Assembly (NCBI GenBank): GCA_009786275.1
Contig: WQTL01000351.1
Span: 1-5,915, forward strand
Reading direction: 5' to 3'
DNA length: 5,915 bases
DNA from: Bacillota bacterium
GTDB lineage: Bacteria; Bacillota; Clostridia; Oscillospirales; Acutalibacteraceae
The number at the start of each line of letters is the position of its first letter. The first letter of the stretch is position 1. The notes beneath the pieces were generated by a model. It had not been told where the DNA came from and did not search any database. It worked only from the letters and a program-made list of their open reading frames with translations. The position numbers were made by a program, and so were the translations under genes. This document shows positions 4,031-5,915 of the stretch, piece by piece.

Positions 4031-5915
4031 ATGTCCATATTCCACAAACTGGTTGACCTGATCATGGCGGCGATCATGACCGTCACGGGCTTTTTGTTCA
4101 CCGGGCAGATGCCCCCGGGCAAGATGCCCGCGCCGGAGACCGGGCCGCTTACCCAATACGTGAACCCCTTCGTGGGCTCTGGCGCGATCCCCTGGAACAG
4201 CGGCATGACCAACCCCGGCGCGGCGGCGCCCTTCGGCGCGGTGCGCATGGCCCCCGACACCTGCTGGCCCTTCGGCCTGAACATCGACAGGGTGGGCACG
4301 GGCGGTTATTGGCGCGGGAAAAGCCACACCTACGGCTTCAGCCACAACCGCGTATCGGGCGCGGGGCTCATCGAGGGCGGCAATTTCCGCGTCACCCCGG
4401 GGCTTGGAAGCGCCGACCCCCTCAAGCGCCTGAAGCGCCCCCTGCTCTTCGCCCACACGAAGGAGACCGCCGTGCCGGGCTACTACGCCGTCTGGCTGCC
4501 CGAGGCCGCGTGCCTGGCGGAGCTCACCGCCACGGAGCACACGGGCGTGCACCGCTACACCTTCACCAGCGGCAAGGACGCCCATCTTTTCTTCGACGCC
4601 GCCAGTTCCCTGCATTACGAGCGCAGGGCGCAGAGCGCCGCCCTCAAGGTGATCGACGAATACACCCTGGAGGGCAATTTCGAGAACCGCGTCTTCTTTT
4701 ACGCGCGCTTCGATACGCCCTTCGAGGCCAGGCTCTGGCAGGGCGACAAGCTGCTCGCCGCGGGTGTAACCGAGGCCGAAAGCGCGCGCGTGGGCGAAGG
4801 CGCCGCCGCCGAGCTGGGCGCGGACCTGAAATTCGGCGGCGTGAAGGACAAGCCCATCACCCTGCATCTGGGGATGAGCTATGTCAGCATCGCGGGCGCG
4901 AAGGCGAACCTGGCCGCCGAGAGCGCGGACAAGGCCTTCGATACGGTCTACGCCGGCACCCGGGACAATTGGGAATCCCGCCTGGGCAGCGTGAAGATCA
5001 CCACCGGCGACAGCAACATCAAGCGCGTGTTCTACACGGCCATGTACCACGCCATGCTCCACCCGACGAACATGACCGACGCGGACCATCAATACCCGGG
5101 TTATCTCAATACCACAGGCACAGCCACGGGCTATACCTACCGCAGCGACCTGTCCCTCTGGGACACCTTCCGCACCACGCACCCGCTGTACGCCCTCATC
5201 GCGCAGGATATCCAGCGCGACGCCACCAAGAGCCTGCTGGCCATGGCAGAGCTCCACGGCGGCTTCCCCAAGTGGCCCAAGGGCGGCGGCGACGGCGGCT
5301 CCATGTTCGGCACCCCGGCGCACGTCGTCATGGCGGAAAGCTACCTGAAGGGCCAGCTGGACGAGGCCGACGCCGTACGATCCCTCGAGATCATGAAGAA
5401 CACGGCTTTCGGCACCGCGCCCGAGGGCAAGCCCATGAACGGGCGGCAATACTATAAAGAGTACAACCAGTACGGCTATGTGCCCAGCGACATCGACGAC
5501 ATCTCCGTCAGCCGCACCCTGGAATACGCCTGGGCGGACTACGCGACGTACCTCATGGCCAAAAAGCTGGGCAACGAGGCCGACGCCGCGCTGTTCTTCG
5601 GCCTCTCCCAGAGCTTCAAGAACGTGTTCGACCCCGGGACGAAGTATTTCCGCCCGAAGAACGCCGCCGGGCAGTGGCAGCGCTCGGTGGCCTGGGGCAC
5701 CACCTATTACGACGAGATCCTGCCGGACGGCCTGAAGCTCGCCAATGGCTTTTCCGAGGGCAGCGCGAAGCACTACCGCTGGCACGCCATCCAGGACCCC
5801 GCCTGGCTGGTCAGCGGCCTGGGCGGCCCCGCCGCCTTCACCAAGGAGCTGGAAGCCTTCATGAAGGGCGCGAGCAGCTCCCGCGCCGGGCTGAACCCCG
5901 GCGCCGGCTGGTGGG
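4031..5915 (+). CDS. GH92 family alpha-mannosidase, 3' end outside the window
   Basis: The frame is open for 628 codons to the window edge. It matches glycoside hydrolase family 92, calcium-dependent exo-alpha-mannosidases (often alpha-1,2) that trim N-glycans or yeast mannan. Recognisable family blocks in order are Y43-V-N-P-F-V-G, N61-P-G-A-A-A-P-F-G with M-A-P-D-T to residue 77, G102-F-S-H-N-R-V-S-G-A-G112, the 'YRSDLSLWDTFRTTHPLY' block around W377-D378, G411-F-P-K-W, 'GYVPSD..ISVSRTLEYAW.D' in the middle of the (alpha/alpha)6 domain, and E576-G-S-A-K-H-Y-R-W584. E576 aligns with the catalytic acid (E533 of BT3990, from memory). The family's catalytic aspartate block, normally in a G-N-D-D type motif, lies beyond the window; family lengths of about 700-780 suggest roughly 100-150 residues are missing. 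A hydrophobic stretch at residues 10-24 after H5-K6 suggests a signal peptide or anchor, without a clear cleavage site and with an Asp at 9. Start, promoter and ribosome-binding site are all clear. Confidence 0.93.
   Translation, partial: MSIFHKLVDLIMAAIMTVTGFLFTGQMPPGKMPAPETGPLTQYVNPFVGSGAIPWNSGMTNPGAAAPFGAVRMAPDTCWPFGLNIDRVGTGGYWRGKSHTYGFSHNRVSGAGLIEGGNFRVTPGLGSADPLKRLKRPLLFAHTKETAVPGYYAVWLPEAACLAELTATEHTGVHRYTFTSGKDAHLFFDAASSLHYERRAQSAALKVIDEYTLEGNFENRVFFYARFDTPFEARLWQGDKLLAAGVTEAESARVGEGAAAELGADLKFGGVKDKPITLHLGMSYVSIAGAKANLAAESADKAFDTVYAGTRDNWESRLGSVKITTGDSNIKRVFYTAMYHAMLHPTNMTDADHQYPGYLNTTGTATGYTYRSDLSLWDTFRTTHPLYALIAQDIQRDATKSLLAMAELHGGFPKWPKGGGDGGSMFGTPAHVVMAESYLKGQLDEADAVRSLEIMKNTAFGTAPEGKPMNGRQYYKEYNQYGYVPSDIDDISVSRTLEYAWADYATYLMAKKLGNEADAALFFGLSQSFKNVFDPGTKYFRPKNAAGQWQRSVAWGTTYYDEILPDGLKLANGFSEGSAKHYRWHAIQDPAWLVSGLGGPAAFTKELEAFMKGASSSRAGLNPGAGWW

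Noticed and set aside
3995..5785. A 596-codon open frame on the minus strand opposite the GH92 gene
   Set aside because: It is antisense to an unmistakable GH92 sequence, has no ribosome-binding site, and its product is Ala/Gly/Arg/Val-rich as expected for a GC-rich shadow frame.

Overview
The window comes from a GC-rich bacterium that uses ordinary sigma-70/sigma-A type promoters (TTGACA-N17-TATAAT) and strong GGGGAGG ribosome-binding sites. This, with the mix of a GH92 mannosidase, a YdjC/ChbG-type deacetylase and a secreted lipase-like protein, fits a high-GC member of the Clostridia from a gut-like, glycan-rich habitat. That placement is inference; no rRNA or marker gene is present. The high GC content produces long antisense open frames, which I treat as shadows.

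Layout: (1) 1-473, plus strand, is the 3' end of an unrecognised gene, closed by a clear intrinsic terminator at 486-519. (2) 523-1413, minus strand, is a YdjC/ChbG-family carbohydrate deacetylase, convergent with the first gene. (3) 1427-1513 is an AT-rich imperfect palindrome with 36-nt arms, built partly from a 14-nt tandem unit. It separates the deacetylase from the next gene and supplies that gene's last codons. (4) 1495-2202, minus strand, is a MinD/ParA-like P-loop ATPase whose promoter is placed so that the mRNA would begin at the A of its ATG (leaderless). (5) 2203-2321 is intergenic; it holds that promoter and a second copy of the terminator-type hairpin. (6) 2322-3905, minus strand, is a secreted lipase-like alpha/beta hydrolase. 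(7) 3906-4030 is a divergent control region with two near-perfect promoters back to back. (8) 4031-5915, plus strand, is a GH92 alpha-mannosidase cut off by the window edge before its last catalytic aspartates.

The two exported or probably exported hydrolases (lipase-like protein and GH92) share one divergent control region and are probably expressed together, consistent with breakdown of host or yeast mannoglycans and lipids. The deacetylase and the ATPase lie head to tail and may be co-transcribed through the palindrome, but no shared function is evident. I did not find a convincing new multi-gene system. The most unusual items are the palindromic element that ends one gene and abuts the ribosome-binding site of the next, the leaderless ATPase promoter, and the two related hairpins.
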